From the NCBI GenBank assembly GCA_030035585.1, contig CM057476.1, positions 20,444,501-20,508,500 on the forward strand: a stretch of DNA of 64,000 bases. Reading direction: 5' to 3'. Both the position numbers and the translations under genes were made by a program. The stretch is from Dugong dugon (lineage: Eukaryota > Chordata > Mammalia > Sirenia > Dugongidae). The stretch's first letter is position 1, and every line of letters starts with the position of its first letter. This document shows, piece after piece, positions 1 through 11,929 of the stretch. The notes beneath the pieces are model-generated. The model saw only the letters and a list, made by a program, of their open reading frames with translations. It was not told the DNA's origin and did not search any database.

Positions 1-224
1 GAAATTAAATCAAAGTTTTAAAAAGCACCATAAGAGAAAAGTTAAAGAGAGATGTGCTTTATGTACTTTGTGAAAATAAATTTAGTAGCATGATAGATAC
101 CAGCGGATCCTGGGAGAAGGACCAGCCTAATGTGCTTCAGCACCTCCACCACAAAGGAATAGTCACGAATACCCGGGGTCTTAGGCTTTTATAAGACATT
201 TCATTCTATCTGACGCCTTTTCAG

Positions 225-443
225 CGTTTGCCGAAGTTGGCGGCTATGAGAGTTTCACGGAGAAGTATATGAATGCCATCCCGTCCATAGTTGAGGGTGA
301 CAACCTAACAATCAGCTCCACATGCTACACTCCTCAGCCCGACTCCTTCCACCTTTTCCTAGATGCTGTCACGGGATATGCCGTGCCCGGGCATGGTTTT
401 TGGATTGACCGTTTTGGCTGTGTGGTTCTGGTACACAGATCAG
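225..443 (+). pseudogene. SLC5A4: SLC5A4 exon 8 (frameshifted)
   Basis: Acceptor TTTTCAG ends at 224 and donor GTGATG starts at 444. The exon opens with [20 protein letters not shown], carries the N-linked site NLT and reads to [12 protein letters not shown], 50 codons colinear with SLC5A1 exon 8. It then loses similarity at about 374-394. Similarity to the expected membrane segment (FG...AVWFWYTDQ) resumes in a different frame just before the donor. Length is 219 bases against 221 in the SLC5A1 exon at 63732-63952, so the loss is not a multiple of three. Confidence 0.85.
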
Positions 444-724
444 GTGATGTGTGTGTGTGCGTATGCGTGTGCATGTTTTAACATGTTTATATTGTTCTTT
501 TTCTTCTCAGAGAAAAGCTTCTAGTTTCCATTTTGTGATGACATTATACGCACACATTACTTAAAGAGTCAAACAGTTCTACCAGGCTTGTTATGACAAA
601 GAGCTGCCCTGCTATCTCCCTTATTTCTTGTCTCGCAGAGGCAAACACTTTCAGCTCTTTCTGATGTGACTTTGGGATTTATTTTTATTCTCTAAATCCT
701 TGCACTCAGCGTGTGTTCTGTAGA

Positions 725-845
725 CCATCAGCATGGACGTCACCTTGCAGCTTATTAGGAATGCAGACTCTTCTACCCTACCCAGATCCATTGAAGCAGA
801 ATTTGCTTGTTAACGATACCCAAGTGATTCAGACTGCATGCTTGT
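725..845 (+). repeat. MER5-type hAT DNA transposon fragment
   Basis: The words ACCATCAGCATGGACGTCAC, TTAGGAATGCAGACTC and CAAGTGATTCAGACTGCATG follow the MER5 consensus as I remember it. Fragment only; no flanking duplication seen. Confidence 0.6.
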
Positions 846-1874
846 ATTGCTCCCTCTTGGTTTTTCAATCTCCTATTGGCTTCCCAAAGTGAGAGGTGGT
901 GGATTAGGTCTCTTTCAACTTTCCATCCTGAATCACACACAAGCCCACCTCCTGTCCTCCCAGGCTCCCAATAGATTTAAATCATAATTTTTCGATGACA
1001 TAACACTTAATGCTTCCATTTTACGATTAGTAAATGTGATTCACACCTGAGCTACATCGTATCCTCTGTCTGATTCCTTCTTTTGTACCACAGCTATCTG
1101 TTTTTCCTCCAGTGAATAATTATCTTAACTTTTCTAATTTTCACATTTTCTTGGTAATTATTATTAAATAAACCACTAGCCCTCTGCAAATTGCCTTAAT
1201 CTCCATTCAATACCTGAAAACACATCAAGTATTCTACCAATTCATTTTTCTTGCTTACTCCCAGAGCCTTTGGCCTCTCCCAGTCTGGCAAGTTGCTCCT
1301 GTACTCAATGCCCACCCTTACCCAGAACCCCCTTCACTGCCATCTTTGGAATTCCCTTTGCCTCTCTCTTGGGTTATAGTTCCTGTATCCAGTAGCCCAT
1401 GTCTTCTTCTTTCTTGATTAACTGTTTCTTTCAGGGCAAGCAAATCCTCCAGTAGCTTCCTGAGAAAGGCCTCATAGGAAATAAATTTATTGTGACTTTG
1501 CATGTTTGAAAATATCGCCACTCCAACCTTCCCTTAATTGATAGTTTGGCCATGTAAAAACTTCTAGGTTGGAAATAATTTTCCCAAAGTCGTAGATCCA
1601 TTTTCTCCTGACTTTCTTTGTTACTGCTGCGAAGCCTGAAGTTATTCTAATTATTGATCCTTTGAATGTGACTGTCTTTTCTCTGTGGAAGCTCTACTTT
1701 CCTTTGTCCTTAGTGTTCTGAAATTTTCCCACAATATGTCTTGTTATGGATCTGTTTTTGTCCATTGTGCTGGACCTGTTTATTCTGGTAATTGATATCT
1801 TGGGTCATTCTGAAGGATTCTTTCTTTGATTTTTTCCATTTATTTTTCTCTTTGGGGACCTTCTGTGTCTGGAT

Positions 1875-2050
1875 GGGAGCTCTGGTGGTGCAGTGGTTAA
1901 GAGCTACAGCGAGCTAGGGCTGCTAACCAAAAGGTTGGCAGTTCAAATCCACCAGCCACTCGCTCCCTGGAAACCTTATGGGGCAGTTCTACTCTGTCCT
2001 ATAGGGTAACTATGAGTCGGAATTGACTCGACGGCAATGAGTTTATGTTT
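1875..2050 (+). repeat. AfroSINE, tRNA-headed type
   Basis: Head CTGGTGGTGCAGTGGTTAAG, then CTGCTAACCAAAAGGTTGGC, body ATGGGGCAGTTCTACTCTGT and tail ATGAGTCGGAATTGACTCGA. TGGATG-like words on both sides suggest a target-site duplication. Confidence 0.9.
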
Positions 2051-2269
2051 GGATGTTAGATTGTCTGAGCTGGTTCTCTGGTGTTCTTATCTTTTATCCC
2101 CATTTTCCATAACTTGGTGTTTTTATTCTACTTTCCAGGTGATTCCCTAACTCTATCTTCTAGTTTTCTCTTCTTTTGTATTTCTACTTTCCAAGGTCTC
2201 CTTAATTTTTGTTTTCTGTTTTAAAGTACCAATTTGTTATTGTTTGTTTGCTTTTTTGAACTTTTCTTT

Positions 2270-2480
2270 TCTCTGAATAGTCTTTGTCACCTTTAAGCTT
2301 ATATTTTCACAATCTTTAACCCATCTTGAATCAATAGGTACTGTGAGTTAGTAAGGGATCCAGTTTTATTTTTCTCTATATAAGGAACCAGTTTTTCCAA
2401 CATATCTACCAAAGAACGCATCATTTCACTGTTGATTTTCAGAAGCATCTTTTTATGTATATTTCGCCTCTTATCCCCTG
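2270..2480 (-). repeat. L1 fragment, antisense
   Basis: Antisense L1 wording such as ACCCATCTTGAATCAATAG and GGGATCCAGTTTTATTTTTC, typical of inverted mammalian L1 ORF2. Old and degraded. Confidence 0.6.
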
Positions 2481-3415
2481 GCTTGTCTCACATTACCCTT
2501 AGATCTGCTTGTCTACTGACAGGGCTCCCCTCCTCACTGTGGTGTGTGTTGTCCCTCTGACTGCTCTAAGTCCTCTATCTAAAAATGCAGTCTTCTCCCC
2601 CAGCATTGAATGACACTGTTAATGGATTTGTCTCTCCAAAGGCAATTAGGCAGAAAAAAGGCATCCCTGTTTGCTAATGGTCCTTGAGAATAAAAATATC
2701 AAGAAGTTGTGCCATCTTTCATAGAAATTCCACTTTGCTAGAAAATCCTTGGTCAAGAGATTTGAACAATTTAACTAGGAATTATATATACTATTTTTCC
2801 CATAACTGTAATATTTGATTCATAACTAGATGAGGTTCTCAGAATTATTCTGAAGAAATCTAGAGACAAATGTCTCAGGATTCTACTCTGATGGCTCCCT
2901 GACTATGGCATTTCCATGGTGACAGGCTTGATTCCCAAGGAGGCAGTTGCAGCGTAACAGTAAAGAGTTACTGATAAATATGTGGCTTACTTAGTGCCTG
3001 AAATATCAAAGTACAACTTAAACACACAACCTGTGGCAGGGAGCAGTAACAAGAACTTTGTACCTGGAGGAGCACATGGCCATTGTTGCTTTGCAGCCTG
3101 GGAGCTGTAAACATATAAAGACATTTATTGACTTAGTAGAATTGCTATGCACGAAAGGCCTCACATACATTATACCAAATATTCAGAATGTCTTTCAAGA
3201 GATAACCTAACATTAGAGATGAGAAACTTGAGACTCATAGAGGTCAAATACCATATAAGAAGAGTTGGAGTTTGAGTCCTGATCTTACTCCAAAGTCCTT
3301 TATTTTCCACTAACCATAGCATCGTTTCTTATATAACATTAAACCCTGAAAAGAGACAGTCACCTTTGAAATCATCCTCTGGTTGTTTCATGACTGTGTC
3401 ATATTTTTCTGGCAG

Positions 3416-3551
3416 GTCTCTGTGCAGCGCTGCCTCTTGGGCAAGAACATGTCTCAAGTGAAGGCCGCCTGTATCATGTGTGGGTACCTGAAGTTGCTGC
3501 CCATGTTCCTCACAGTGATGCCAGGAATGATCAGCCGCATCCTGTATGCAG
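3416..3551 (+). pseudogene. SLC5A4: SLC5A4 exon 9, with GC donor
   Basis: An open 136-base exon, the same size as SLC5A1 exon 9, encoding [20 protein letters not shown] through [11 protein letters not shown]. The acceptor is TCTGGCAG. The donor reads GCAG|GCAAGT, a GC-AG type site with otherwise strong consensus, so it may still splice. The conserved MPGMISR motif is intact here. Confidence 0.9.
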
Positions 3552-3841
3552 GCAAGTCCTGAATCCTCTTATCCTCTCTTTTTTTATGCTTGAATTCTGA
3601 GAAGTGTTTTTAAGGTGTCATAAAACCTTGATAAACTAGAAAACCTCAGAATGGAAGTAAAAACACAGTTCAAGATGGAGGGGACAGCTTGTGCAGAATG
3701 TCCAGGGAGAAAATTTGGTGTATTTCACACTTTGTTCACTTAGCTCTTTTATGCTCCCTGCCTGTTGCCTGTAGACATTTGAGTCTGTGAGTCCTGTTTT
3801 GGTGAGTGGCCTGGATTTCAGCAAGTCAGGAGAATAATGGG

Positions 3842-4045
3842 AGTCTTTGGGTGGCACAAAGGATCAATCAAAAAGCTGATGGTTCAGATTTACCCAGAAG
3901 CTCCTCAGAAGAAAGACCTGGAGATCTACTTCCAAAAAATTGCAGCCGTTGAAAACCCCAATGGAACACAGTTCTACTCTGACACACATGGCTCACCATG
4001 AGTTGGAATCAACACAATGGCAACAGTTTGTTGTTGTTGTTTTTG
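3842..4045 (+). repeat. AfroSINE, second type (RTE-like body)
   Basis: Starts near GGGAGTCTTTGGGTGGCACA. The body has AGAAGAAAGACCTGGAGATC and CTACTTCCAAAAAATT, and the tail has CATGAGTTGGAATCAACACA followed by a GTT repeat. The body resembles the 5' part of the RTE LINE at 48447. Confidence 0.8.
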
Positions 4046-4479
4046 GTTTTGGTTATTTCTTTAGAAAACAAGGCAAAAGCATACCAGAGGATGAGGTAGA
4101 ACTGGGCAAATATGAGTTGGGAGAACTATGATGGTTGAGTTCAGTGGCATCTCTGACTTAAGAAGGTCCAGAGGGATTATCATGCAACATAGCACTATAA
4201 ACAAAAAGGATAGAGAACTAGATCAAGCACTGAATGGAAGAAGAAACTAGAGAATAGAGAACGAGAGAGTGCTACGGAATGGAGGTCTTCTGCCAGCTAA
4301 TGTGACATGGATTGGCCATCTTGGAGCACAGCCACCAACAGCCCTGGAAAGGGAGTACGGGAAGGCAACTTCATGGAGCTCCCAATAGGAGATAGAGCAG
4401 CTGGTAATCAGAGATACACTCTCCCACCCCCTATCCTTCTGCCCTGTATGCTGCTAACACCACTTTCCAACAGGCCACG

Positions 4480-5395
4480 GTCACTCAGCCAGAGAGACAC
4501 CAGCTCACTGCTGCTCTGGGTCTGCCCTGCCCCTAACAGCTGATTTCCTCAGGGCCATATTTTTGTTTTTGTTTCTTCTCTCTTTCCCTTCCTTCCTTTC
4601 CTTTCTCAAGCCCCCAGCCCTGTGTGCCACCCCTGCCCCTTCTCGAAAGGCCACACCGCACCACTCAGCTAGAGAGCCACCAGCCTCCCATAGTCTACGC
4701 TGCCCCCACAGGCTGGCTCCCTCAGGGCCATATTTTTTATTTTTCTTCATCTTTCCCTTTCTTCTTTTTCCTTCTCCCTCCCACCTAAGCCCTGTACTGC
4801 CCCTGCTCCTTCCTGACTGGCTGTGCTGCACCTTCCATTGAGAGAGACATCAGCTTGCCACCATCTCGGTTCCACCCTGCTCCCAACAGCCAGTTCCCTC
4901 AGTGGCATATTTTTTGTTTGTTTTGGTTTTTTTGGGTTTTTGTTTGTTTTTCTGTTTTTGTTTCTGCTTTCTCTCCCCCTTCCTTCTTTTCCTTTCTCCT
5001 GTCTACCTAGCCCTGTGTACCGCCCCCTCTGTTTCTCAGTGGATATGGCACACCGCCTCTCGAGAGAGACATCAGCTCAGTTCCTCCCTGCCCCAAATGG
5101 CTGCTTCCCTCAGGGTCATAGCTTATCTTATTTGTTTGTTTGTTTTTGTTGCTGTTGTTTGTTTGTTTCTTCTCTCTCTTTCTCTTCCTTCTTTTCCTTT
5201 CTCCCACTCACCTAGCCCCTTGTGGTACCCTCACCCCTTCACCACCAGCCATGTCACACCACTCAGCTAGAAAGCCACAGGCACACAGCTTCCACGGATC
5301 TGCCCCACACTCACCCACTGACTCTTAATGCACATTTTATTTATTTTTTTCTTCATTTTTTTTTTCTGCTTCTGTTTCTCTCCTTTCTCTCTCCC
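4480..5395 (+). repeat. L1 5' UTR monomer array, about five units
   Basis: A unit of about 170-220 bases repeats imperfectly. Each copy has a GAGAGACATCAGCT-like word (near 4490, 4663, 4840, 5063, 5267), usually followed by CCCTCAGGGCCATATTTTT and a long T/C-rich run. The strand is almost purine-free in places, which creates spurious open frames on both strands. Confidence 0.75.
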
Positions 5396-5439
5396 ACTTA
5401 GCTCCACGCTTCACATCCTCTCCCTACTCTCCTGCCTCT

Positions 5440-5730
5440 CTGCACTGTGTGCCGAGTGCTGTGCCCCTGAGAGACAATTGCAGTGATCTCCACAGACCCA
5501 CAGACCCCACCCTGTGCCACCCTCAGCCCTTCCCCACTGAGTGCTGCACCCCCTAGTGGCACTGGCACAGACCTCCACATCCTCATGCTGAGCCCCGTGC
5601 CATCCCCTGACCCCATCCTGCTGAGTGCCATGCTCCTGAGCAGAAGCAGTGCAGAATTCCAGACCCCACCCCATGATTCACCCCGCCCCACCCCACCCTA
5701 CTGAGTGCTGTGCCCCTGAACAACACTGGC
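5440..5730 (+). repeat. Second tandem array, about four units of 70-90 bases
   Basis: Words such as CTGAGTGCTGTGCCCCTGA and CACTGGCACAGACTCC recur near 5449, 5536, 5625 and 5702. The array sits between the T/C-rich monomers and the truncated ORF2. Confidence 0.6.
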
Positions 5731-7311
5731 ACAGACTCCTGGAACCATAATAAATATCTATGCACCCAATGGCAGGCTCCAAAGTACATAAAACAAACTC
5801 TAACAGCACTGAAAAGAGAAGTTAACGTTTCCACAGTTATAGTAGTTCACTGCTCTTGGTAAAGGACCAAACATCTAGAAAGAAACTCAACAAAGATACA
5901 GATGATCTAAAGGCCACAATCAACCAGCTTGTCTTAATAGAAATATATATAACACTGTACCCAACAGCAGCAAATGACACATTCTTTTCCAATGCACATG
6001 GAATGTTCTCCAAAATAGACCACATCTTAGGCCACAAAGCAACCCTCAACAAAATCCAAAACATTGAGATAATACAAAGCATCTTCTCTGATCACAACAC
6101 CATAAAAGTAAAAATTAATGACAGGAAGAGCAAGGAAAAAAATCAAAAACATGGAAACTGAATAACACCTGGCTTAAAAACCACTGGATAATAGAAGAAA
6201 TCAAATATGGAATCACAAAATTCCTAGAATCAAATGAGAAAAACCACATCATACCAAAAACTTTGGAACACAGCAAAGGCAGTGCTCAGAGGCCAATTTA
6301 TAGTAATAGATGGACACATCAAAAAAGAAGAAAGGGATAAAATCAAAACACTAGCTTTACAATTCAAACAAATAAAGAACAGCAAAAGAAGCCCACAGCC
6401 ACCAGAAGAAAGGAAATAATAAACACTGAAGCAGAAATAAATGAAATAGAGAATAGAAAAACAATGAAAGAATCAACAAAACCAAAAGATGCTTCTTTGA
6501 ACGAATCAACAAAATTGACAAGCCATTGGCCAAACTGATGAAAGAAAAACTTGAGAGGAACCAAATAACCCAAACAAGAAATGAAATGCAGGCCATTGCA
6601 ACAGACCCACCTGAAATAAAAAGGATCATAACAGAGTCCTATGAAAAACTATACTCCAACAAATTTGAAAACGTAGAAGAAATGGATAAATTTCTAGAAA
6701 CACACTACCTACCTAAACTACCACAAACTGAGGTAGAAAACCTGAACATATCAGTAACAAGAAAAGAGACTGAAAAGATAATAATAATAAAAAACATTCA
6801 ACAAAAAGAAGTCCTGGTCAGATGGCTTCACTGGAGAATTCTACCAAACATTCAGAGAAAAGCTCATCTCAGTAGTACTCAAACTATTTCAGAACATAGA
6901 AGAGGAAGGGATACTTCCAAATTCATTCTATGAAGGTAGCATAGCCATGATACAAAAACCAGGCAAAGACACCACAAAAAAAAAAAAAAAAAAATTACAG
7001 ACCAATGTCTCTCAGGAATATAGATGCAAAAATTCTCAACAAAATTCTAGCCAATAGAATTCAGCATCATATAAAAATAATAAGAATAATACACCATGAT
7101 CAAGTGAGATTCTTATCAAGTATTTAAGGATGGTTCAACATTAGAAAATCAATCAACGTAATGCACCACATAAAATAAAATAATCACACGCTCATCTCAA
7201 TTGACACAGAAAAGGCATTTGATGAAGTCAACACCCATTCCTGATAAAAACTCTCAATAAGATAGAAATAGAAGGGAAATCCCTCAACATAATAAAGGGC
7301 ATCTATACAAA

Positions 7312-7487
7312 ACCCTGGTGGTGTAGTGGTTAAGAACTTGGCTGTTAACCAAAAGGTCGGCTGTTCAAATCTACCAGCCACTCCTTGGAAACATTATGGG
7401 GCAGTTCTACTCTGTCCTAATGGGTCACTATAAGCAGAATTGACTCGACAGCAATGGGTTTGTGTTTTTTTTTTTTTGTTGTTTGTT
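7312..7487 (+). repeat. AfroSINE inserted in the L1
   Basis: Tail includes TGACTCGACAGCAATGGGTT and a T-run. It is flanked by the duplication TATACAAA (7304-7311 and 7488-7495), so it landed in the L1 after the L1 had inserted. Confidence 0.92.
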
Positions 7488-10410
7488 TATACAAAGCCAA
7501 CAACCAACATTATGCTCAACAGAGAGAGGCTGAAAACATTCTCCCTGAGAATAGGAGTAAGACAAGAATGACCTTTATCACCACTCCTATTTAACATTGT
7601 GCCGGAAGTCCTGGCTAGAGCAATAAGACAAGAATAAAGAAATAAAGAGCATCCAAACTGGTAAGGAAAAAGTAAAACTATCTCTCTTTGCAGATGATAT
7701 GATACTATACATAAAGAACTCAAAAGAGTCCACAAGAAAATTACTGGAACTAATAGAAAGATTCAGCAGTGTAGCAGGATACAAGATAAACATACAAAAA
7801 TCAGTTGGATTCCTATACACCAATAAAGAAAACTACAAAAGGGAAATCAGGAAAGCAGAATCATTTAAAATAGCCCCCCCAAAAATAAAATACTTAGGAA
7901 TAAATCTAACCAAGGATGTAAAGACTATACAAAGAAAACTACAAAACACTACTGCAAGAAACCAAAAGACACATACATAAATGGAAAAACATACTATGTT
8001 CGTGGATTGGTAGACTCAACATCACGAAAATGTGAATTCTCCTTAAAGCAATCTACAAATACAATACAATTCTGATCCAAATACCAACAGCATTCTTTAA
8101 CAACATGGAAAAACCAATCATTAACTTTACATGGAAAGGAAAGAGGCCCCAGATAGTAAAGCATTATTTAAGAAGAACAAAGTAGGAGACTTCGCACTAC
8201 CTGACCTCAGAAGCTACTATACAGCTACGGTAGTCAAAACAGCCTGGTACTCGTACAATGACAGACACATTGACAAATGGAACAGAATCGAGAACCCAGA
8301 TGTAAATCCATCCACCTACTGTCACCTGATCTTTGGCAAAGGCCCAAAGTCCATTAAATGGGGAAAAGACAGTCTTTTGAACAAATGGTGCTGGCAAAAC
8401 TGGATGTCCATCTGGAAAAAAAAGAAACAGGACTCATACCTCACACCATACACAAAAACTAATTCAAAATGGATCAAAGACCTAAATACATAACCAAAAA
8501 CTATAAAGATCATGGAAAAAAGAATAAGGTCAATGCTAGAGGCCCTAATATGTGGCATAAATAGGATACAAAACATAACTAACAATAAACAAACTCCAGA
8601 AGATAAGCTAGATAACAGAGATCTTCCAAAAATTAACACTTTTGCTCATCAAAAGACTTCACCGAAAGAATAAAAAGAGAACCCACAGAATAGGAAAAAA
8701 ATTTTGGCTATGACATATCCGACAAAGATCTAGTCTCTACAATCTATAGGAAAATCCAACATCTCTACAAAAAAAGACAAATAATCCAATTTAAAAATGG
8801 GCAAAAGATATGAGCAAACACTTCACCAAGGAAGACATTCAGATGGCTAACAGACACATGAGGGAATGCTCCTGATCACTAGCCATTACAGAAATGCAAA
8901 TCAAAACCACAATGAGATACCATCTCATCCTGACATAACTGGAATTAATCAAAAAAGCAAAAAATAACAAATGTTGGAGAGTCTGCTGGGAGATTAGAAC
9001 TCTTATGCACTGCTGGTTAGAATGCAAAATGGTGCAACCATTTTGTAAAACAATGTGGCCCTTCCTTAAAAAGCTAGAAATAGAAATACCATATGATCCA
9101 GCAATCCCACTGCTAGGAATATATCCTAGAGAAATAAGAGCCATCACACTAATAAACATATGCACACCCATGTTCATTGCAGCATTATTCAGAATAGCAA
9201 AAAGATTGGAAACAACCTAAGTGCCCATCAACAGATGAATGGATAAACAAACTATGGTACCTAACACAATGGAAAACTACACAATGATAAAGAACAATGA
9301 TGAATCTGTGAAACATCTAACAACATGGATGAATCTGGAGGGCATTATGCTGAGTGAAATAAGTCAATCACAAAAGGACAAATACTGTATGAGACCTCTA
9401 TTATAAAAACTCATGAAAAGGTTTATACACAGAAAGAAACCATCTTTGATGGTTACCAGGGAGGGGAGGGGGAGAAAAAACACTAACTAGGCAATAGATA
9501 AGTGATAACTTTGGTGAAGGGTAAGACAGTACACAATATTGGGGAAGTCAGCACAACTTGACCAAGGGAAAATCACAGAAGCTTCACAGACACATCCAAA
9601 CTCCCATATGGACCGAATTACTGGTCTGAGGGCTGGGGACCATGGTCTAGGGAGACATCTAGCTCAACTGGAATAACAAAGTTTATAAGGAAACTTTCTA
9701 CATCCTACTTTGGTGAGTAGCGTCTGGAGTCTTAAAAGCTTGTGAGTGGCCATCTAAGATACATCTGCTGGTCCCATCCCTTCTGGAGCAAGGGAGAATG
9801 AAGAAAACCAAAGAGACAAGGGAAACATTAGTCCAAAGGACTAATAGACCATAACTACCACAGCCTCCACACCAGACTGAGTCCAGCACAACTAGATGGT
9901 GCCTGGCTACCATCACTGACTGTTCTGACAGGGATCACAATAGAGGGTCCCGGACGGAGCTGGAAAAAAAAATGTAGAACAAAATTCAAACTCACAAAAA
10001 AAGACCAGACTTACTGGTCTGACAGAGACTGGAGAAACCACGAGAGTATGGACCCTGGACACCATTATAACTCAGTACTGAAGTCACTCCTAAGGTTCAC
10101 CCTTCGGCCAAAGATTAGACAAGCCCATAAAACAAACAATAATACTCGTAGCTCAGCCATGTATATGAGTCTAAATGGGTACACCTGCCCAAGGGCAAGG
10201 ATGAGAAGGCAGGAGGGGACACAAAAGCTGGACAAATGGAAATGGAGAGCTTAAAGGCGAGAAGCAGTGAGTTTTGACATGTTGGGATTGGCAACCAATG
10301 TCATAAAACAATATGTGTTTTAATTGTTTAATGAGAAACTAATTTGTTCCGTAAACTTTCACCTAAAGCACAATAAATAATAATAATAATAAAAAAAAGA
10401 AGGTCTGGAG

Positions 10411-10917
10411 AACTTCTCCCGATCCCTCTGAGCGGACTGGAGAACTGCACCAACTTTCACTGCTTTGGAATCAGGTTGTTTGAGTTACTTTAATTTCTGA
10501 GTCAACTGAGAGTACTAGTGTTGAAAGTCTTCCTAAAAATCAACTTTCTTTATTGTAAAATGTGAAGAAAATATAACTAGACCTTCCTTGGCTAATCAAA
10601 GACTATGACTATTACCAGGTCAATTGAGAAGACACTGAATCTAGTTGATATTTTCTCATTTTCATTTGAGTGAAATAACATTACAGTGATGAACTCTAAG
10701 TATATATTTAGAACAAAAAATTCTGTAGTGGATTATTCTCAAAACATCAGGAAATATGTAGGAAATATCACAAGTTGATGCGCATGTTGATAGGCACATC
10801 AGTTAGTAAACGTTCCAGATAACAATCTCATCTTTGAATGACTCTCTGGTTTAACAGGATCCTTATAGACCATGGTGTCCATCCCCTAACCAGTGTTTGC
10901 ACCTCTTCTGGCCCCAG
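10411..10917 (+). other. SLC5A4 intron sequence before exon 11
   Basis: Apparently unique AT-rich intron. I searched it for the missing 108-base exon 10 and found nothing resembling its cysteine-rich coding sequence. Confidence 0.6.
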
Positions 10918-11068
10918 GACTGCGAGGCATGATGCTGCCAGTCATGTTGGCCTCCCTCGTGAGCTCCATGACCTCCATCTTCAACAGTGGAAGCACCCTC
11001 TTCGCCATGGATCTCTACACCAGGATTCAGAAGAAGGCATTGGAGAAAGAGCTCCTTATAGCTGGACG
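10918..11068 (+). pseudogene. SLC5A4: SLC5A4 exon 11
   Basis: Open 151-base exon between GGCCCCAG and GTGAGAG, encoding [20 protein letters not shown], then [19 protein letters not shown] and [12 protein letters not shown]. The serines of the SLC5 sodium site (ASLVSSMTS) are kept. Size and phase match SLC5A1 exon 11 (58047-58197). Confidence 0.93.
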
Positions 11069-11194
11069 GTGAGAGAACTCTAGTTTCCACCTGAAATTTA
11101 TCTGGGAAAGTGCAGATGTAGAAGTGAATTTGAGCCACCTCACCTTTGTTTCCAGTGAAACTCATATAGAATTCTAGAGTAGGGGAAAGGACAT

Positions 11195-11375
11195 TGTTGT
11201 TTTGTTGTTAGCTGCCATTAAGTTGTCCAAACTCATAGCGAGCCCACACACAATGAAATGAAACCCTATCCGTCCTGCTTCATGCCCATAATCAGTTGCA
11301 GATCAAACCATTGTGTTCCACAGGGTTTTCATTGGCTGATTTTCAGAAGTAGATTTCCAGGCCTTTCTTCCTAGA
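11195..11375 (-). repeat. AfroSINE-like element, antisense
   Basis: Inverted tail TTGTTGTTAGCTGCCATTAA followed by ACAGGGTTTTCATTGGCTGA and AGTAGATTTCCAGGCCTTTC, the reverse of the second SINE type. Confidence 0.75.
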
Positions 11376-11929
11376 AAAAAAAAAAAACATTAGAAGACAT
11401 TTAATTTAACTTTATGTCTTTCCAGATAACAAACATTGGGTCCATACCTTTAAATGAAATAGTTTCTTTTCCAGACTTCAAATGCTTCTGATTGTCTCTT
11501 ACTTCTTCCTTTACACACCCCCTCCCCACAATGACATCTTCACAATAATTGGTCAGTGTTTTCATGGAATATAAAATTCTCACCTACTCTGATAGATTAA
11601 CATATTACCTCTAGAAGTTTCCATGTATATCACATGAAAGTGGTAATAGATTAAGTCATGCACACATTACCACACAGCAGTTTATCAAGTGCATTCATTA
11701 AGAATTGAGCCAAGCTAGAAACGGACAGACTCAGAGACGGGACTATTTTCAATAGTCTGCTTATTGAGTTATGTCAATCCAGGGGGCCCTAAGCAACCCG
11801 GGGGCCCTAAGGGCATCAGGATGGAATGGAACAACAAAAAGGATGGATGGCATATTCTTCTTTTTCCCTTTCATAATTTTCAAATAGACCATACAACATC
11901 ATGGAATTTTGTAAAATGTTTTTAAAAGT

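Larger units (their letters stand above)
444..3415 (+). other. SLC5A4 intron 8
   Basis: Begins with a GT-rich microsatellite only a few bases inside the donor (447-475). It holds a MER5-like fragment (725-845), an AfroSINE (1875-2050) and an old antisense L1 fragment (about 2270-2480). I see nothing recognisable in the rest. Confidence 0.6.
4174..10396 (+). mobile_element. L1 LINE with tandem 5' monomers, ORF1 deleted, ORF2 broken
   Basis: Sense-oriented L1 flanked by a 14-base duplication with two transitions (4160-4173 AAGAAGGTCCAGAG; 10397-10410 AAGAAGGTCTGGAG) and ending in an A-rich tail after CAATAAATAATAATAA. About 1.5 kb of pyrimidine-rich 5' sequence contains tandem monomers and then joins directly to the endonuclease part of ORF2 near 5750, so ORF1 and the start of ORF2 are missing. 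ORF2 runs in pieces to about 9400. The reverse-transcriptase core LFADDM lies near 7687-7704. The 3' UTR runs from about 9400 and resembles proboscidean L1. Frameshifts and stops throughout; not mobile. Confidence 0.88.

Noticed and set aside
1-224. A further upstream SLC5A4 exon
   Set aside because: No stretch here translates to the expected helices; this looks like intron 7.
1875-1960. tRNA genes suggested by SINE heads
   Set aside because: The heads resemble tRNA with A- and B-box-like words but are mutated and part of SINEs with tails and duplications.
3670-3725. Possible decayed remnant of SLC5A4 exon 10 (CAGAATGT followed by GAGAAA)
   Set aside because: Only a few short words match the SLC5A1 exon, with no splice sites and no cysteine codon pattern. 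Not above chance by eye.
4505-5328. Several open frames on both strands in the T/C-rich stretch
   Set aside because: Low-complexity coding (runs of Phe/Leu/Ser or Lys/Arg/Glu) from pyrimidine-rich L1 5' monomers; no domain or splice context.
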